Shown in pieces: positions 53,147-63,792 of a DNA stretch of 64,000 nucleotides (position 1 is its first letter; each line of letters begins with the position of its first letter). Where the stretch lies: assembly GCA_019155185.1 (NCBI GenBank), contig CM032813.1:13125561-13189560 (forward strand), read 5' to 3'. The stretch is from Beaufortia kweichowensis. Lineage: Eukaryota; Chordata; Actinopteri; Cypriniformes; Gastromyzontidae. The translations under genes and the position numbers were made by a program. The notes beneath the pieces are model-generated. The model was given only the letters and a program-made list of their open reading frames with translations, was not told the origin of the DNA and ran no database searches.

Positions 53147-53313
53147 AAGATCGATGACCTGTTTTGTCACGGACGTGCTCTACCTTACCATATTTAGAGG
53201 ATAAAGGAAAGAAGGTAAAGGAACGCGACTCACACGTGCCTGTTCACTGCCAATTACAAACGCACCGTATTGCAGTGAACGCCATGCAATGTTCAGCTGT
53301 AAGGGACACAATA

Positions 53314-53397
53314 TGTCAGAAGTGGGATTCGAACCCACGCCTCCAGGGGAGACTCCGGCGACCTGAACAGCGCCTTTAGACCGCTCGCCATCCTGAC
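53314..53397 (-). tRNA. tRNA-Leu-CAG: tRNA-Leu-CAG with stem indels
   Basis: GACTCCGGCGACC and GAACAGCGCCTTTAGACC; anticodon readable. Confidence 0.85.
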
Positions 53398-53629
53398 ACA
53401 TATGGCCGTCGGCGTCTGCGTCAGATAACGTGCCTGGAATGCCATTGCTTTGGGCTTTATTTCTGATTTGATTTGAAGCATGTGCCCCAGCCATTCACTT
53501 GAACATAGCACACACAACCTTACTCTGATCGATGTTGTTCCACTCTCTCATCCACTCTCTTGGAGTCTGGTTCTTGGGAGGGGTTGTTTTTAATTCAGTG
53601 ATTTCCATCTGCTGATGTGAGAAGCACTC

Positions 53630-53905
53630 ATGGATCTGTTGGAGTGGAGACTGTTGATATGGTTGTTTGGTGGGAGAGAGGTGCTGTGTGTGAAGCTATG
53701 ATTTCTTCATCTGCTGGTGTTACTGGGCTGAGAGAAGACTTGTCATTCTCTGCTAAGTTTCTTATTGCTGCAAAGTTTCTTTCACACTGTTCAAATATGT
53801 CATGTGAATCCTGATCAAAACTCTGCCGCTGTGATACAGGGTGACATTGATTTTGGTGTAGTGTCTAGATGCAGCTGCATCGGCTTTGTGTCCGCGACAT
53901 TTTCA
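53630..53905 (-). pseudogene. Decayed protein-coding relic (U15)
   Basis: Type B relic with frame broken near 53640 and 53812. Bounds are approximate. Confidence 0.42.
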
Positions 53906-55160
53906 GATCTTTGTAGGCAGAACAAAGTGCTGAATGCCATGCATTGCTGTATGTCTCCTGTTACTTTCCCGCCATTTACTTGCATAAAACCTGCTTGCTG
54001 TGTTTCTGAGGAACGCTTTGATTAGTTAGGTTTGATTTTCTATTTGCAGTCTCACCGGTTCCATTATCAGGCTACGGAGGGTCAAAGAGTTTTACTCGAT
54101 CCCTTTCTTCTGATGGGCCACATCCCTCCGTTGTTGCTTGTGGTGGTTTTTGAATTCCAATTGATTGGCCGTTTGCATACTATTGACCTGGCCAGCTGGG
54201 CGCTTAGCTTTCGCTTGGCAGAGATGCCTTCACAGTTGCTAATTCACACCTCCAGAGAAGAACGTGAGCTGCCGGTAAGCCGATCCCTCTGTTTACAGTT
54301 TAAGATCACTGTAGGTAGAGCAGAGTGCTGAATGCCATGCATTTGACTAGTCTGTGCCAAACAACAGATCTGCTTTTACTTCCCTGTCTTGCACTTGCAT
54401 GAAGTCTGCTTTCTGTGTTTCTGGGGCCACTGATTAGTTAGTTATGAATATGTTTCTGCAGGCCAATGATTATTTAGTTTTGAATATGTTTTGCAGGCTC
54501 ACTGGTTACATCATCAGGGTATGTGATGGTCAGAGATTTCAGGTCGCACAACCCTCCAATGATGTATGTACTTGTTTTTGTATTGTGATGGGATTATCGA
54601 TGGCATAGTCTTGACCTATCAGTGGGGCGTTTACTTTTATGTGGCATAGGCGACTTCACAGTTGCTAATTCAAACCTCCAGAGTAAAACTTGAGTTGCTG
54701 TTGAGCAGGTAGGCTGGTCGACCAAGACTGGCAAGTCTCTTCCTTCGCTTAGTTTAATTGAAATTGTTTGTGTATTTTTGGTTTATTATGTCCATGTGTG
54801 TATAATATATGAAGAGAGTTTTTTCCCCAGATGTAAAACATTTAAAGGAACTTACTGTTTCCGACGCTTCCGTCGGACTGTTACTGTAGCTTCTTTGTTG
54901 GCTTGATGCTTTTGCTTTTCTTATGCTCTTTAGAATGTTGTGGTTCTTCCAGGAAGTTCACTTCAAGTTTCCACGTTTGCAGTTCAATTTCAAACAAAAT
55001 GTCTTAGTCACTGTGTGTATAATCCAGTTTACATTGGCAACAATTCAGATACAATCCAAAGTAAATGCTGTTACTTTTGACTTCCCTTTGTGATTCCTCT
55101 GTCAGCGTCGCCTACTTCACTTCAGTGATTTCTGGAGAATCAGCCCCTCCATTTTCCCGT

Positions 55161-55235
55161 GCCTCGTTGCGCAGTTAGGCAGCAGCGTCCAGTCTCATAA
55201 TCTGAAGGTCGTGAGTTCGAGCCTCACACGGGGCA
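55161..55235 (+). tRNA. tRNA-Met-CAT: tRNA-Met-CAT with D-arm changes
   Basis: CGTTGCGCAGTTAGGCAGCA then GCGTCCAG. Confidence 0.88.
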
Positions 55236-55363
55236 GGGTGGTAGTTTTAAACCACTGGTTTAAGATGTGTGGCCCATTTCACTTCCACGCCCTCGGTCTA
55301 TCTCTACATGGCAGCGTGAACGAGCAAACCACTTGCCCTCTGCCCTCATGCAACAGCAGACCG

Positions 55364-55437
55364 TCCCTGGTGGTCTAGTGGTTAGATTCGGGCGCTCACA
55401 CCGCCAAGCGGCCCGGTTCGATTCCTCGGTCAGGGAA
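55364..55437 (+). tRNA. tRNA-Glu-CTC: tRNA-Glu-CTC with damaged anticodon arm
   Basis: GATTCGGGCGCTCACACCGC then CAAGCGGCCCGG. Confidence 0.84.
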
Positions 55438-55514
55438 CTCACGTTTTGACGCGAGACGGACGTTTTTGACAAGTTAAACAAATCGGCAAGACAAACACGT
55501 TGGAAAACAAGTCT

Positions 55515-55600
55515 TCCTTGAGCCGGATTCGAACCAGCGACCTAAGGATAACCAGTGAAATGCCTACAGTCCTCGGCTCTACCAACTGAGCTATCGAAGG
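55515..55600 (-). tRNA. tRNA-Tyr-GTA: tRNA-Tyr-GTA, intron, minor changes
   Basis: CCTTGAGCC (one C lost) at the acceptor and CCTCGGCTC in the anticodon stem. Confidence 0.91.
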
Positions 55601-55995
55601 TGTACCGACGGGTTGAAAGTGGCTTGCCTGGGTGAATCAACATCAATACGCTTTAACGTTTTCAAACCATTAAATGGCAAGGCCAACAATGGTTTCGGTT
55701 TTGTATTTGTAGTCTTCTGCATCTAACTCTGTCAGTCATAGCTGGGGAACGCATCCCTGACACCTGAGAATGTTCCTGTCAGATAGCTGCCCCCTGTTTT
55801 CCATAAGACAGAGGGTTGAAACATGTTTCAAAATAAAAACTGTTTTGGCACTGACAGCATGTTCATGCTTTTATAGAGAAGGTATCTGTCATGTAATGTT
55901 ACTCCGAAAGAAATGTGGTTTTGACAAGCTGCTCAGGAAAAACACTGAGATTTATAATGTCTCACCTACTGAGAGGTTCAGACCAAAGCTCGGAA

Positions 55996-56074
55996 CGACG
56001 AGGATGGGATTCGAACCCCACGTGCAGAGCACAATGGATTAGCAGTCCATCGCCTTAACCACTGCCACCTCGCC
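55996..56074 (-). tRNA. tRNA-Ser-GCT: tRNA-Ser-GCT, three bases short
   Basis: AACCCCACGTGC in the variable arm and CACTGCCACCTCGCC in the D-arm and acceptor. Confidence 0.88.
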
Positions 56075-56218
56075 ACAATGCAAACAGTCCTGGACACATA
56101 CACCGGTGCTAGTTTTGCCTAAATAGTAGGAAAGCCTTGTATGGATGAAGGAATGTCAATACGCTTTAACATTTTGAAACCCAAAAGGAAACACAAACTG
56201 AAGTCAGATGCGTGCGTG

Positions 56219-56287
56219 AGGGGCACCCAGATTTGAACCGGGACCTCTTGATCTGCAGTCAAATGCTCTACCACTGAGCTATACCCC
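56219..56287 (-). tRNA. tRNA-Cys-GCA: tRNA-Cys-GCA, minor changes
   Basis: ACCCAGATTTG, short C run before the T-loop and short acceptor runs. Confidence 0.9.
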
Positions 56288-56485
56288 GCAGTCATGGTTG
56301 TGGCCAAATTATCAACATTAGCTTCAATTTCTGTACCTAGAAGAATCAACTGACACTGGCGTGTTCCATGGTATGTAAATAACGCCACGAGTACTCTGAG
56401 GTTGTGTAACGATGGCTTAACGGTGCTGTTTTTATCAAGACAGCAGGCACTCTACGCTACGGTAAAGGGAGCAGAAAATCACCAT

Positions 56486-56559
56486 CGAGCCAGCCAGGAG
56501 TCGAACCTAGAATCTTCTGATCCGTAGTCAGATCGCGTTATCCATTGCGCCACTGGCCC
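56486..56559 (-). tRNA. tRNA-Arg-ACG: tRNA-Arg-ACG (one extra base)
   Basis: CAGATCGCGTTATCC for CAGACGCGTTATCC; the rest as U10. Confidence 0.93.
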
Positions 56560-56726
56560 AAGATCGATGACCTGTTTTGTCACGGACGGCTCTACCTTAC
56601 CATATTTAGAGGATAAAGGAAAGAAGGTAAAGGAACGCACTCACACACGCCTGTTCACTGCCAATTACAAACGCACCGTGATTGCAGTGAACGTCATGCA
56701 ATGTTCAGCTGTAAAGGGACACAATA

Positions 56727-56812
56727 TGTCAGAAGTGGGATTCGAACCCACGCCTCCAGGGGAGACTTCGGCGACCTGAACGAGCGCCTTAGGACCGCCG
56801 GCCATCCCTGAC
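56727..56812 (-). tRNA. tRNA-Leu-CAG: tRNA-Leu-CAG with several indels
   Basis: GACTTCGGCGACC, GAACGAGCGCC, TAGGACCGCCGG and an extra C in the acceptor. Confidence 0.84.
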
Positions 56813-56999
56813 ACATACGGCCGTTTCGTCAGATAACGCGGCCTGGAATGCCATTGCTTTGGGCTTTATTTCTGATTTGATTTGGAAGCATGTGCCCCAG
56901 CCATTCACTTGAACATAGCACACACAACCTTACTCTGATCGATGTTGTTCCACTCTCTCATCCACTCTCTTGGAGTCTGGTTCTTGGGAGGGGTTGTTT

Positions 57000-57203
57000 T
57001 TAATTCAGTGATTTCCATCTGCTGATGTGAGAAGCACTCATGGATCTTGTTGAGTGGAGACTGTTGATATGGTTGTTTGGTGGGGAGAGAGGTGCTGTGT
57101 GTGAAGCTATGATTTCTTCATCTGCTGGTGTTACTGGGCTGAGAGAAGACTTGTCATTCAGCGCTAAGTTTCTATTGCTGCAAAGTTTCTCACACTGGAA
57201 CAT
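57000..57203 (-). pseudogene. Decayed protein-coding relic (U16)
   Basis: Type B relic with heavy changes after SPVTPADEE; the FEQCE helix region is only partly recognisable. Confidence 0.45.
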
Positions 57204-58558
57204 GTCGAGTGAACTTGATCAAAACTCTGCCGCCGTGATACAGGTGGACATTGGATTCACCTGTAGTGTACAGATGCAGCATCGCGGCTTTGTGCCATCA
57301 CATTTTCAGATCTTTGTAAAGCAGAACAAAGTGCTGAATGCCATGCATTGCTGTATGTCTCCTGTTACTTTCACGCCATTTACTTGCATAAAACCTGCTT
57401 GCTGTGTTTCTGAGGAACGTTTGATTAGTTAGGGTTTGATGTTTCTATTGCAGTCTCAATGTTCCATTATCAGTTTTGAGGGTCAAAGAGTTTTACTCGA
57501 TCCCTTCTTCTGATGGGCCACATCCCTCCGCTGTTGCATTTGTGGTTTTTTTGAATTCAATTGATTTCTAGGTAGCATACTATTGACTCTTCAGCCAAGG
57601 CGTTTAGCTTTCGCTTGGCAGAGATGCCTTCACAGTTGCTAATTCACACCTCCAGAGAAGAACGGAGCTGCGGTAAGCCGATCCTCTGTTTACAGTTTAA
57701 GATCACTGTACTTAGAGCAGAGTGCTGAATGCCATGCATTTGACTAGTCTGTGCCAAACAACAGATCTGCTTTTACTTCCCTGTCTTGCACTTGCATGAA
57801 GTCTGCTTTCTGTGTTTCTGGGGCCACTGATTAGTTAGTTATGAATATGTTGCTGCAGGCCAATGATTATTTAGTTTTGAATATGTTTTTTGCAGTACTG
57901 GCCTGGTTACAATCATCAGGTATGTGATGGTCAGAGATTTCAAAGGCACAACCCTCCAAATGATGTATGTACTTGTTTTTTGTATTGTGATGGGACTGAT
58001 CGATGGCATAGTCTTGACCTATCAGTGGGCTTACCTTTTATGTGGCATAGGCGAATTTCACAGTTGCTAATTCCAAACCTCCAGAGTAAAACTTGAGTTG
58101 CTGTTGAGCAGGTAGTACTGGTCGACCAAGACTGGCAAGTCTCTTCCTTCGTTTAGTTTAATTGAAATTGTTTGTGTATTTTTGGTTTATTATGTCCATG
58201 TGTGTATAATATATGAAGAGAGTTTTTTCCCCAGATGTAAAACATTTAAAGGAACTTACTGCTTTAGCGACGCTGTCGGACTGTTACTGTAGCTTCTTTG
58301 TTGGCTTGATGCTTTGCTTTTCTCATGCTCTTTAGAATGTTGTGGTTCTTCCAGGAAGTTCACTTCAAGTTTCCACGCTTCAGTTCAATTTCAAACAAAA
58401 TGTCTTAGTCACTGTGTGTATAATCCAGTTTACATTGGCAACAATTCAGATACAATCCAAAGTAAATGCTGTTACGTTGACTTCCCTTGTGATTCCTCTG
58501 TCAGCCGCCTACTTCACTTCAGTGATTTCTGGAGAATCAGCCCCTCCACATTTTCCGT

Positions 58559-58633
58559 GCCTGCGCTGGCGCAGTTAGGCAGCAGCGCCAGTCTCATAAT
58601 CTGAAGGTCGTGAGTTCGAGCCTCACACGGGCA
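58559..58633 (+). tRNA. tRNA-Met-CAT: tRNA-Met-CAT with acceptor and D-arm changes
   Basis: GCCTGCGCTGGCGCAGTTAG start and GCAGCAGCGCCAG in the D-arm; acceptor one G short. Confidence 0.86.
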
Positions 58634-58759
58634 GGGTGGTAGTTTTAAACCACTGGTTTAAGATGTGTGGCCCATTTCACTTCCACCGGTCTATCTCTAC
58701 ATGGCAGCGTAACGAGCAAGGCAACCACTTGCCCTCTGCCCTCATGCAACAGCAGACCG

Positions 58760-58824
58760 CCCCTGGTGGTCTAGTGGTTAGGATCGGGCGCTCTACACCG
58801 GCCCAGGTTCGATTCGGTCAGGGA
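58760..58824 (+). tRNA. tRNA-Glu-CTC: tRNA-Glu-CTC, badly shortened
   Basis: GGATCGGGCGCTCTACACCG then GCCCAGG; 65 bases, T-stem reduced to TTCGATTCGGTC. Confidence 0.8.
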
Positions 58825-58904
58825 CTCACGCTTTTGACGCCGAGACGGACGTTTTTGACAAGTTAAACAAATCGGCAAGACAAACACGTTGGAAAAACAA
58901 GTCT

Positions 58905-58993
58905 TCCTTCTCGGCCGATTCGAACCAGCGACCTAAGGATAACCAGTGAAATGCCTACAGTCCTCCCGCTCTACCAACTGAGCTTATCGAAGG
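58905..58993 (-). tRNA. tRNA-Tyr-GTA: tRNA-Tyr-GTA, intron, T-stem change
   Basis: CCTTCTCGGCCGATTCG at the acceptor and T-stem, CCTCCCGCTC, and GAGCTTATCGAAGG. Confidence 0.87.
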
Positions 58994-59389
58994 TGTACCG
59001 ACGGTTGAGTGGCTTGCCTGGGTGAATCAACATCAATACGCTTTAACGTTTTCAAACCGTTAAATGGCAAGGCCAACAATGGTTTCGGGTTTTTGTATTT
59101 GTAGTCTTCTGCATCTAACTCTGTCAGTCATAGCTGGGGAACGATCCTGACACCTGAGAATGTTCCTGTCAGATAGCCGCTCCCCTGTTTCCATAAGACA
59201 GAGGGTTGAAACATGTTTCAAAATAAAAACTGTTTTGGCACTGGCAGCATTTTCATGCTTTTATAGAGAAGGTATCTGTCATGTAATGTTACTTCGAAAA
59301 GAAATGTGGTTTTGACAAGCTGCTCAGGAAAAACACTCTGAGATTTATAATGTCTCACCTACGAAGAGGTTCAGACCAAAGCTTCGGAA

Positions 59390-59474
59390 CAAGATGGGAT
59401 CTCGAACCTACCACGAGGCAGAGCAATAACAATGGATTAGCAGTCCATCGCCTTTAACCACTCGCCACCTCGCC
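59390..59474 (-). pseudogene. tRNA-Ser-GCT, broken copy
   Basis: The anticodon arm (GGATTAGCAGTCC) survives, but acceptor, T-arm and variable arm are scrambled (GATCTCGAACCTACCACGAG). Confidence 0.82.
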
Positions 59475-59582
59475 ACAATGCAAACAGTCCTGACTACAGA
59501 TGCGGTGCACAATAGGAAAGCCTTTTGTATGGATGCAGTCCATCGCTTTAACATTTTAACACAAACTGGAAGTCAGATGGCG

Positions 59583-59649
59583 AGGGGCACCGGATTTGAA
59601 CCGGGGACCTCTTGATCTGCAGTCAAACTCTACCACTGAGCACATACCC
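59583..59649 (-). tRNA. tRNA-Cys-GCA: tRNA-Cys-GCA with D-arm and acceptor loss
   Basis: CAAACTCTACC (three bases lost) and GAGCACATACCCG at the 5' end. Confidence 0.83.
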
Positions 59650-59842
59650 GCTTCGCCAGGGTTGTGCTAGCCAAATTATCAACATTCTTCAATTTAGTAC
59701 CCTAGAAGAATCAAACTGACAGTTCCATGGTATGTAAATAACGCTTAGAGATTTCTGAGGTTGTGTAACGATGTCAACGGTGCTGTTTTTTATCAAGACA
59801 GCAGGCACTCTACGCCACGAAAGGGAGCAGAAAAATCACCAT

Positions 59843-59921
59843 CGAGCCAGCCAGAAGTCGAACCTAGAATCTTCTGATCCGTAGTCAGACGCTGGCGTTA
59901 TCCATTGGCGCCTTTTGGCCC
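59843..59921 (-). tRNA. tRNA-Arg-ACG: tRNA-Arg-ACG with inserted bases
   Basis: GACGCTGGCGTTATCC and GGCGCCTTTTGGCCC; anticodon arm intact. Confidence 0.85.
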
Positions 59922-60020
59922 AAGATCGATGACCTGTTTTGATCTGCATTTAGGGTCAAATGAACGCACCACACGAGCTGTTACTGCCTAAACGCGCAGT
60001 GTCATGGTTGTGGACAAATA

Positions 60021-60080
60021 TGTCATCAACATTCAACCCACGCTTCAGGGGAGACTTTCTGTGACCGCCGCCATCCTGAC
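60021..60080 (-). pseudogene. tRNA-Leu remnant
   Basis: Only the T-arm (ATTCAACCCACGC), part of the variable arm (CAGGGGAGACT) and the 5' acceptor end (CCATCCTGAC) remain; no anticodon. 60 bases. Confidence 0.8.
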
Positions 60081-60379
60081 AGAAGAGATAACGCAACTGA
60101 ATGCCATTGCTTTGGGGCTTTATTTCTGATTTGATTTGAAGCATGTGCCACAGCCATTCACTTGAACATAGCACACAATAACCTTTACTCTGATCGATGT
60201 TGTTCCACTCTCTCATCCACTCTCTGAGTCTGGTTCTTTGGGAGGGGGGTTGTTTTAATTCAGTGACATCTGCTGATGTGAGAAGCACTCATGGATCGTT
60301 GAGTGGAGATGTTGATATGGTTGTTTGGTGGGAGAGGTGCTGTGTGTGAAGCTATCATTTCTTTCATCTGCTGGTGCCT

Positions 60380-60470
60380 GGGCCAGGAGTCGTCAACCTA
60401 GAATCTTATTCTGATCCGTAGTCAGATGCGTAGTGAATCCTATCTAAAATCTGGCCACAGGGCCCATTGG
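60380..60470 (-). pseudogene. Ectopic tRNA-Arg-like fragment in spacer
   Basis: GGCCAGGAGTCGTCAACCTA, then a spaced-out anticodon region ATTCTGATCCGTAGTCAG and CTGGCCACAGGGCCC. It sits where other units have the coding relic, so it is out of place. Confidence 0.75.
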
Positions 60471-61724
60471 ATTTTAGTGTATCGATGCACTCGTGCATTT
60501 TCAGATCTTTGTAGGCGAACGCTGAATACAGTCATAGTGCTACCTGTTACTTTACCATATTTAGAGGATAAAAGTGAAAGAAGGATTAAAGTTTGATTTT
60601 TCTATTTGCACTCACACGTGCCATTATCAGGCTACATTGAGGGTCAAAGAGTTTTACTCGATCCCTTTCTTCTGATGGGCCACATCCCTCCGTTGTTGCT
60701 TGTGGTGGTTTTGAATTCCAATTGGATTGGCCGTTTGCATACTATTGACCCGTCAGCTGGGCGCTTAGCTTTCGCTTGGCAGAGATGCCTTCACAGTTGC
60801 TAATTCACACCTCCAGAAGAACGTGGGAGCTGCCGGTAAGCCGATCCCTCTGTTTACAGTTTAAGATCACTGTAGGTAGAGCAGAGTGCTGAATGCCATG
60901 CATTTGACTAGTCTGTGCCAAACAACAGATCTGCTTTTACTTCCCTGTCTTGCACTCTGCATGAAGTCTGCTTTCTGTGTTTCTGGGGGCCACTGATTAG
61001 TTAGTTATGAATATGTTTCTGCAGGCCAATGATTATTTAGTTTTGAATATGTTTTTGCAGGCTCACTGGATTTACATCATCAGGGTATGTGATGGTCAGA
61101 GATTTCGTGGTCGCACAACCCTCCAATGATGTATGTACTTGTTTTTTGTATTGTGATGGGATTCATCGATGGCATAGTCTTGACCTATCAGTGGGCTGTT
61201 TACCTTTATGTGGCATAGGCGACTTCACAGTTGCTAATTCAAACCTCAGAGTAAAACTTGAGTTGCTGTTGAGCAGGTAGGCTGGTCGACCAAGACTGGT
61301 CTCTCTTCCTTTCGTTTAGTTTAATTGAAATTGTTTGTGTATTTTGGTTTATTATGTCCATGTGTGTATATATATATGAAGAGTTTTTTCCCCAGATGTA
61401 AAACATTTAACTGAACTTACTGTTTCCTGACGCTGTCCGGATTGTTACTGTAGCTTCTTTGTTGGCTTGATGCTTTGCTTTTCTCATGCTCTTTAGAATG
61501 TTGTGGTTCTTCCAGGAAGTTCACTTCAAGTTTCCACGTTTGCAGTTCAATTTCAAACAAAATGTCTTAGTCACTGTGTGTATAATCCAGTTTACATTGG
61601 CAACAATTCAGATACAATCCAAAGTGAAATGCTGTTACGTTGACTTCCCTTGTGATTCCTCTGTCAGCGTCGCCTACTTCAATTTCAGTGATTTCTGGAG
61701 AATCAGCCCCCTCCATTTTTCCGT

Positions 61725-61800
61725 GCCCTCGCTGGCGCAGTTAGGCAGCGCGTCAGTCTCATAATCTGAAGGTCGTGGAGTTCGAGCCTCACACGGGGCA
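61725..61800 (+). tRNA. tRNA-Met-CAT: tRNA-Met-CAT, two extra bases
   Basis: GCCCTCGCTGG acceptor and GTGGAGTTC in the T-stem. Confidence 0.92.
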
Positions 61801-61929
61801 GGGGTGGTAGTTTTAAAACCACTGGTTTAAGATGTGTGCTCCATTTCACTTCCACGCCTCGGTCCATCTCTACATGGCAGCGTAACGAGAGCAACCACTT
61901 GCCCTCTGCCCTCATGCAACAGCAGACCG

Positions 61930-61998
61930 CCCCTGGTGGTCTAGTGGTTAGGATTCCCGCTCTCACCGCCAGGCCCGGTTCGATTCCCGGTCAGGGAA
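61930..61998 (+). tRNA. tRNA-Glu-CTC: tRNA-Glu-CTC, three bases short
   Basis: CCCCTGG start, GGATTCCCGCTCTCACCGCC then AGGCCCGG; T-arm 3' side normal. Confidence 0.86.
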
Positions 61999-62077
61999 CT
62001 CCCGCTTTTGACGCGAGGCGGACGTTTTGACAAAGTTAAACAAATCGGCAAGACAAACACGTTGGAAAAACAAGTCT

Positions 62078-62162
62078 TCCTTCGAGCCGATTCGAACCAG
62101 CGACCTAAGGATAACCAGTGAAATGCCTACAGTCCCTCCGCTCTACCAACTGAGCTATCGGT
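62078..62162 (-). tRNA. tRNA-Tyr-GTA: tRNA-Tyr-GTA, intron, 5' end altered
   Basis: GAGCTATCGGTG at the gene start where CGAAGG is expected; GAGCCGATTCG and GTCCCTCCGC elsewhere. Confidence 0.87.
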
Positions 62163-62563
62163 GTGTACCCGACGGTCGAGTGGCTTGCCTGGGGTGAATC
62201 AACATCAATACGCTTTAACGTTTTCAAACTAGCCTAAAATGGCAAGGCCAACAATGGTTTCGGGTTTTGTATTTGTAGTCTTCTGCATCTAACTCTGTCA
62301 GTCATAGCTGGGGAACGCATCCTGACACCTGAGAATGTTCCTGTCAGATAAGCGTTCCTCCTGGTTTTCCATAAGACAGAGGGTTGAAACATGTTTCAAA
62401 ATAAAACTGTTTTGGCACTGGCAGCATTTTCATGCTTTTATAGAGAAGGTATCTGTCATGTAATGTTACTTCGGAAGAAATGTGGTTTTTGACAAGCTGC
62501 TCAGGAAAAACACTGAGGATTTATAATGTCTCACCCTAATGAGGTTCAGACCAAAGCTTCGAA

Positions 62564-62644
62564 CGACGAGGATGGATTCGAACCCACGCGTGCAGAGCAC
62601 AATGGATTAACAGTCCATCGCTTTAACCACTCAGCCACCTCGCC
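62564..62644 (-). tRNA. tRNA-Ser framework with anticodon GTT
   Basis: The anticodon loop reads CTGTTAA instead of CTGCTAA, a single C to T change on the gene strand that gives anticodon GTT (Asn). One base missing in the T-arm and one in the D-arm region; otherwise tRNA-Ser-GCT. Confidence 0.87.
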
Positions 62645-62787
62645 ACAATGCAAACAGTCCTGGACACATACACCGGGTGCTGCTTTTGCCTCAATAGTAG
62701 GAAAGCCTTGTATGGATGAAGGAATGTCAATATCGCTTTAACATTTTGAAACCCAAAGGATACACAAACTGAAGTCAGATGCGTGCG

Positions 62788-62855
62788 AGGGGCACCCGGA
62801 TTTGAACCGGGACCTCTTGATCTGCAGTCAAATGCTCTACCACTGAGCTATACCC
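62788..62855 (-). tRNA. tRNA-Cys-GCA: tRNA-Cys-GCA with short runs
   Basis: ATACCC at the 5' end (two C short) and T-stem one short. Confidence 0.9.
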
Positions 62856-63058
62856 AGTCAGTCATGGTTGTGGCCAAATTATCAACATTAGCTTCAATTT
62901 CTGTACCCTAGAAGAATCAACTGACACTGGCGTGTTCCATGGTATGTAAATAACGCTATGAGTACTCTTGAGGTTGTGTAACGATGGGCTTAACGGTGCT
63001 GTTTTTTATCAAGACAGCAGGCACTCTACGCTACTGAAAGGGAGCAGAAAATCACCAT

Positions 63059-63133
63059 CGAGCCAGCCAGGAGTCGAACCTAGAATCTTCTGATCCGTAG
63101 TCAGACGCGTTATCCATTGGGCGCCACTGGCCC
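63059..63133 (-). tRNA. tRNA-Arg-ACG: tRNA-Arg-ACG, two extra bases
   Basis: CCATTGGGCGCC for CCATTGCGCC in the D-arm; the rest as U10. Confidence 0.92.
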
Positions 63134-63303
63134 AAGATCGATGACCTGTTTTGTCACGGACGCGTGATCTACCTTACCATATTTAGAGGATAAAGGAAAG
63201 AAGGTAAAGGAACGCGCACTCACACGTGCCTGTTCACTGCCAATTACAAACGCACCGTATTGCAGTGAACGCCATGCAATGTTCAGCTGTAAGGGACACA
63301 ATA

Positions 63304-63387
63304 TGTCAGAAGTGGGATTCGAACCCACGCCTCCAGGGGAGACTGCGACCTGAACGCAGCGCCTTTAGACCGCTCGGCCATCCTGAC
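63304..63387 (-). tRNA. tRNA-Leu-CAG: tRNA-Leu-CAG (one extra base)
   Basis: Nearly full copy: CGCCTTTAGACC has one extra T; D-loop GAGCGGTC is standard, unlike U10. Acceptor, anticodon arm and variable arm pair normally. Confidence 0.93.
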
Positions 63388-63507
63388 ATATATGGCCGTC
63401 GTCTGCAACAGATAACGTGCCTGGAATGCCATTGCTTTGGGCTTTATTTCTGATTTGATTTGGAAGCATGTGCCCCAGCCATTCACTTGAACATAGCACA
63501 CACAACC

Positions 63508-63792
63508 TTACTCTGATCGATGTTGTTCCACTCTCTCATCCACTCTCCTTGGAGTCTGGTTCTTGGGAGGGGTTGTTTTTAATTCAGTGATTTCCATCTG
63601 CTGATGTGAGAAGCACTCATGGATCCGTTGAGTGGAGACTGTTGATATGGTTGTTTGGTGGGAGAGAGGTGCTGTGTGTGAAGCTATGATTTCTTCATCT
63701 GCTGGTGTTACTGGGCTGAGAGAAGACTTGTCATTCTCTGCTAAGTTTCTTATTGCTGCAAAGTTTCTTTCTACACTGTTCAAATATGTCAT
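63508..63792 (-). pseudogene. Decayed protein-coding relic (U18)
   Basis: Type B relic open for 94 codons in the ancestral frame from HDIFEQ (extra base near 63770) through SPVTPADEEIIASHTAPLS to MEITELK. Confidence 0.5.

Larger units (their letters stand above)
51746..55160. repeat. Array unit U15 (type B, 3415 bp)
   Basis: Standard order; all tRNA copies carry indels. Confidence 0.94.
55161..58558. repeat. Array unit U16 (type B, 3398 bp)
   Basis: Standard order. Its spacer becomes increasingly irregular after about 57.15 kb, with many short substitutions and indels not seen in sister units. Confidence 0.92.
58559..61724. repeat. Array unit U17 (type B, scrambled, 3166 bp)
   Basis: The most irregular unit. 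Ser, Cys, Arg and Leu are damaged and 59.93-60.62 kb is a patchwork: a collapsed Leu, an ectopic Arg-like piece near 60.38-60.47 kb inside the relic, and large missing parts of the spacer. Confidence 0.88.
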
